From Anastatus disparis (lineage: Eukaryota; Arthropoda; Insecta; Hymenoptera; Eupelmidae): DNA of 64,000 bases. Shown here piece after piece: positions 60,041 through 64,000 of the stretch. The position numbers and the translations under genes are program-made. The notes under the pieces were generated by a model. That model worked only from the letters and a program-made list of their open reading frames with translations. It searched no databases and was not told where the DNA came from. The stretch covers positions 1,178,001 to 1,242,000 of the forward strand of contig JAFFSR010000237.1 in NCBI GenBank assembly GCA_017163975.1, in the 5' to 3' direction. Position 1 is the first letter of the stretch. Every line of letters starts with the position of its first letter.

Positions 60041-60274
60041 TAAGTTCAATGTTAAAGTTTCTTCATTGTGGGTATACTTTACCTTGATCATGTGGTCTAG
60101 TTTTAAGCAATTTTGACATCTGATTTCAGTGTGAGAAATTAATCCTTAACAAGATATTTTATGTACGATGTCTTTTCTACATAATTTATCAGAAGGTTTT
60201 TCCTAGTTTAGTAAATTTCTAATTTTGTTATTAGAGTATACAACTTAAGAGAAGAGTTATAATTGCCAAAGTTA

Positions 60275-60466
60275 GAGGTCGTCAGTGGGTCAGGCGGTAG
60301 AGCGATGGATTCATAAACTTGAGGTTCCGAGTTCGAATCCAAGTCTCCGCCAATTTATACAAGCACCGCTGTTCGTTACATGTGCTTTGTTGATAAACAC
60401 GCTGAAAACTTCCGTCGCTAATTTAGCATCATAGTGATAGTATAAATACGGCGACGTTAAATATAA
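60275..60466 (+). mobile_element. tRNA-derived SINE, subfamily with 3' module
   Basis: Head GAGGTCGTCAGTGGGTCAGG, anticodon region TTCATAA (a C-to-T-type change of CGT on the opposite strand), B-box GAGTTCGAATCC. The body shares ACAAGCACCGCTG and TTGTTGATAAACACGCTG with the copy at 28,146. Tail CGACGTTAAATATAATTTT. Followed, after about 35 unrelated bases, by a module copy. Confidence 0.92.
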
Positions 60467-60499
60467 TTTTAAAAAATAATTTGAAGCAAAATGAAGGTC

Positions 60500-60712
60500 C
60501 TATTTCCCTCTTATAATTTTTTGACTAAATCTAGTAGATGGTAGATTTTATTGAATTAAAATCATGTATAAATGCAGCGACTTTCAATAAAATTAAAAAA
60601 ATATTAAGAAAATAAATTTTATTAAACTCTTTCTTATGATTTACACGATTCAAATTTTTCAGATAAAAATTTATTTTAAGATGATCTTAATAGTAGACTT
60701 GTGAAACATTTT
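60500..60712 (+). repeat. SINE-associated 3' module, copy 2
   Basis: Starts TTGACTAAATCTAGTAGATGG and runs parallel to 28,385-28,590, with ACTTTCAATAAAATT, ATATTAAGAAAATAAATTTT and GATCTTAATAG in the same order. Ends at TTTTTTATAC, where it joins a second SINE tail. Confidence 0.82.
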
Positions 60713-60788
60713 TTATACACACACTGAGAATATACGTCGCTAATTAACATCAAAATAATAACATAATTACAGCGACGTTAAATAAAAT
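60713..60788 (+). mobile_element. SINE 3' end only
   Basis: Begins ACACACTGAGAATATACG and contains the intact stem CGTCGCT..AGCGACG and terminal TTAAATAAAAT, with no head or B-box. Either a 5'-truncated insertion at the module end or a recombination product. Confidence 0.85.
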
Positions 60789-62665
60789 TAAAATAAATTG
60801 CTAAAGTTTTTATATAAAGTAAAACTCTAATATTTTTTAAAACAATAATTTAATTCAAATTAGACAATCTAACTGAAATATTCACATTGCAAATTTTCTG
60901 AATCTTCTTAGAAATGGATTTACTCACAAAATCTAATGTATATTCGTCATCCAAATATACAACATTTAAGTTTTTTTTTCGTTAAATACTTAATTGTTTA
61001 TCCAAGAATTCATGTAATCAGTCGTTTTTATTTTGCTAAAAGTCGATGAAAAAAAAGTGAATATATCTTCCCAATAACGTAGGTTCCAAATACTGAAAGT
61101 AATTTGTTAAAGACCTATTATTAGTTTATTGTTAACATCATTACGTATAATGGTCTTATCTAAGAAGTTAATACTTTTATTAATTTTATATTTCACTGTA
61201 ATCGTGTATTACAATAGTTGAACACTTAAAGCTTTATCGATTACAAGAAAACAATTGTCTAACGTATCTTTTGCAGATAACACGCAAGATTTAAACTTTT
61301 TAAAACAGTTAATCTTCAAGACTTCCAAACACATTTTAATAAATCAAGGTACAATAGTCCATAGATGCGATTAAAGTTCCCAACATAGTATTGATTAAAA
61401 GTTTTAATAATTAATTTATTTATTAACGTATGTCGTCCCTTTTGGTCTTCGAAATATTTACAAAGTATTTACGGAGAACTCTTTTTATTAAAGTGAAAAA
61501 CATTAAAAAGATAATGATTTCTATGGGATTAGAATTCTCTGGTTTCAATTTTGCTAAAATAAAAAAAGAAATTCCAATACGTTAACTCACTCTGCTACGC
61601 ACTCATCTGTTTACATATCTTTAAGACTTATGTTCATTTTTATAAACACAAAAAATTTTGATCGACATTTATTAAATATTTACAAGGTATTAGAGTTTGT
61701 TAAAAGTAGAAAAGAGAAGAAATGTTTGGTTTATTAAATTAACTAATTTAATTTAAATTAAACAAATTTTTGAATATTAGTTTGAAATAAAAAAATAAGA
61801 ATTTATTTAAATTATATTTAAAAAGTTGAAATATTTTATTTGATAAAATATTAAGTAATTTATTATGTTTAAACCATTTTCAACTCAAAATAAACAAAAA
61901 TGATTAAATTAAAAATTTTTAAAAATTCATAAAATTGTGCGAAATGGTTTATTTCTTTAACTTTAAATTTTATTAAAATCAATAAAATTCAAAAAAAATT
62001 TAGGAAATTTTTTAGATAATAAAAGCAATAAAACTTTTGATACATCCTTTAATTTTTAAAAATGACACAAGAAGAGAGCATTACATTTAGGTCTCGAATT
62101 TTCTTCTAGCTTTGAAATATTTTTTTTTACATAAAATCATGAAATAAACTGTGTTCATTTCATTCGACGCTCGGTATTTTTTAAATTTGTGGACAGTTCT
62201 GTCCAAATTTTAAGACTTTTTACAAAAATTTGCATTAGCTTTATAGTTGTGTAGTCGTCGAATTAAGTATTTTCAATAACATTTACAAATAATATATTAA
62301 AGTTGAGATTTAAATCTTTGGATTGAAAAAAAATTTTGTTCGAAAAGTTTGAGTTGTTAAATATTTGAAATATTTAGCTTGAAATATGCTTAGAAAATAA
62401 GTGCTGCGTTTTAGTCTGAACTTAATTTTCATCCCTTCATGGCTTTCAAACACTTCATGTTAGAAAAAATATTCCGAAGTTAGGAAAAAATCCGAGACCC
62501 AAATACAATGCATACTCTTTGTAAGCTTAAAAACTTAATATTTCGAAAATGTACTTTTTCATTATTGTACGAATGCTTTTTTTATTATAAAGGTTTTTTT
62601 GTAAGCGAATACTTTATGAATGTTTTTTTAAACCTTTTTTTGTATACTAATACAAGTAAAGAGTT

Positions 62666-62855
62666 GAGGTCGTCAGTGGCTCAGTTAGTAGAGCGATGGA
62701 TTCGTAATCTCGAGTTCGATTCCCGCTCTCGGCGGCCGACTGATACAAGCAACACTGTACAATATACAAGTACTTCGTTCACAAACACACTGAAAAACCT
62801 CTGTTGCTAATTAGCATCGTAATGATAGCATAAATACAGCAATGTTAAATAAATA
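62666..62855 (+). mobile_element. tRNA-derived SINE, near full length
   Basis: Head GAGGTCGTCAGTGGCTCAG, TTCGTAATC, B-box GAGTTCGATTCCCGC; about seven bases of the usual variable-loop region are missing. The body is partly decayed (ACAAGCAACACTGTAC). The 3' stem is TGTTGCT with AGCAATG, still able to pair. Tail TTAAATAAATAAAA. The 100-codon open frame overlapping it is not a gene. Confidence 0.92.
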
Positions 62856-63884
62856 AAAAAAAATTTTGTAAACATTTAATGAGTATTTTTTAAAAATATT
62901 ATAGATTAATTCCAGGACGAATGTTTGTGAATTCTTAAAAAGAATCCTTTTTTCAGAAGTGTATTTATTAGATTTGCTTATAAATTTTATTTGCTTTTAA
63001 AGTCATTATTCTATTTAAAATACGCCGAATAATACAAAAAATTAATACTGTTTCGAAATTCATCTTTAATTTATTATAATTGCTTAAAAATTAACATTTT
63101 TTATCAATAGTTGCTGAATAAAGTCAAAGCTTAATTTTGTCATTAAAATGCCACTTTCGCTCTTCAACCTTCAACGAATTATTTGGAGTTTTTCAAAATT
63201 TCGTAATTAAAAAAAATTTCGAAAAATTCTTTTACATAGTTTATTTTTATTTTTTTCAAATTTCAATTTTTATAATATTTATTTCATTTTTTAAAAATGA
63301 ATTCTGATTAATTTGATTTCGACTTGTCATGATGTTAATTCCAGGTTGATCTTTTAACGTAAAAAAATGTTTTATCAGTGTATCAATTAACATCTCAATA
63401 ACAATATTTTTAGCCTTGAAAAAAAGCATACTTGAATCTTCGACAAAATATACGAAATAAAGCTCGAAATGTTTGGTGATGCATTGAAATTATTTCTATT
63501 ACTCAGCTAAAATTTTACGTTAATCAATCATGCCATTTTATTTATATTATAATTAAAAATGTGCATAGAAATGTTATTTCTAATGCACAATACATATTGT
63601 TATCTTGAATAAAAAAATTCTGTTATCATTGATTAAAATTGAATTTAAAATTTTATTTCTCGTTTATATTAGAAAATAAAATTCTTTTATCTCGTAGAAT
63701 ACTGTAAACTTGATAGCAGGTTGCTTTGGTCAATCCAGCTGAAGTGACCGCACCGTCAAACTAAATTTTTTTATTTTCGTTTTCAGTGTTTTTAAAAATA
63801 ATATATTTTCGCATCCTCGCTCCTTGGCCTTCCCGAGCGCATCTTCAAGCCCTCTATCGGCGTTGATAGTTAACTACATAGTAA

Positions 63885-63955
63885 AAAACTATGACTATAT
63901 ATAGAATAGTATAACTATATAGGGTTGTATAACTATATATACAATATTATACATG
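63885..63955. repeat. AT-rich short tandem-like repeat
   Basis: GTATAACTATATAG and GTATAACTATATAT occur as near-direct copies (63,909 and 63,927) within a run of ACTATA-type words. Simple degenerate repeat near the window end. Confidence 0.6.
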
Positions 63956-64000
63956 CAATACATTAGTCCCGCAATTCGCCGACGTTAAGGCGAAGAGACA

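Larger units (their letters stand above)
57896..64000. other. SINE-rich intergenic region, no gene recognised
   Basis: After the transporter stop I see no protein-coding exon. The region holds a GAA microsatellite, three SINE heads, one extra SINE tail and one module copy. The last 200 bp are less AT-rich in part (63,810-63,870), which may announce a promoter beyond the window. Confidence 0.55.

Noticed and set aside
20001..62740. Genuine tRNA genes at the seven A/B-box heads
   Set aside because: The acceptor and anticodon stems do not pair properly, the anticodon loop varies between copies, and every head is followed by the same SINE body and TTAAATAAAAT tail.
62508..62810. A 100-codon open frame
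   Set aside because: Half of it is the SINE head and body; the remainder is low complexity.
1..64000. Endogenous virus or bacterial transfer
   Set aside because: I saw no viral structural or replication genes, no bacterial-type gene clusters and no reverse transcriptase; the AT-rich hairpins and SINEs are ordinary eukaryotic repeats.

Overview
The window is eukaryotic nuclear DNA, very AT-rich, with short spliced exons (GT/AG boundaries), arthropod-type initiators (TCAGTY) and dispersed tRNA-derived SINEs. The SCaMC carrier reads most like that of bees and ants by memory of the family, so an AT-rich insect, probably a hymenopteran, is my inference; the species is not identifiable by eye. Layout. 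1-5.1 kb: no gene seen. 5.1-8.1 kb: two small paralogous minus-strand genes, both with an acidic N-terminal block around a SDFxLh motif; one also carries four 17-residue acidic repeats and a C-terminal membrane anchor. A MITE and a twin hairpin lie between them. 8.1-13 kb: non-coding. 13-31.6 kb: a plus-strand gene for a mitochondrial ATP-Mg/Pi carrier of the SCaMC type (SLC25A24/25 family). It has a strong promoter near 13.17 kb, a candidate first exon at 13,524, a 13.4-kb intron full of SINEs and MITEs, and five well-defined exons at 27,043-29,924. 32.4-40.9 kb: a compact housekeeping cluster of 6-phosphogluconolactonase (minus), intronless tubulin-folding cofactor D (plus, divergent from it) and the spliceosomal cyclophilin PPIL1 (minus, convergent with TBCD). 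41.7-43.8 kb: a dense cluster of foldback repeats plus one SINE. 43.8-52.7 kb: no gene seen, one large foldback at 48.8 kb. 53-57.9 kb: an eight-exon SLC17-type transporter of the major facilitator superfamily, with a cluster of direct and inverted repeats in its largest intron. 58-64 kb: SINE-rich, no gene seen. The recognised genes are ordinary, unlinked metabolic and cellular functions: mitochondrial adenine-nucleotide balance, pentose-phosphate pathway, tubulin dimer assembly, splicing and organic-anion or phosphate transport. There is no operon-like logic. The unusual content is the SDFxLh paralogue pair (a possible selective-autophagy adaptor family), a tRNA-Thr-like SINE family of ten copies with a conserved 3' stem and a composite subfamily, and an exceptional density of hairpin-forming elements. 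All comparisons were made by eye, without database searches or folding software.
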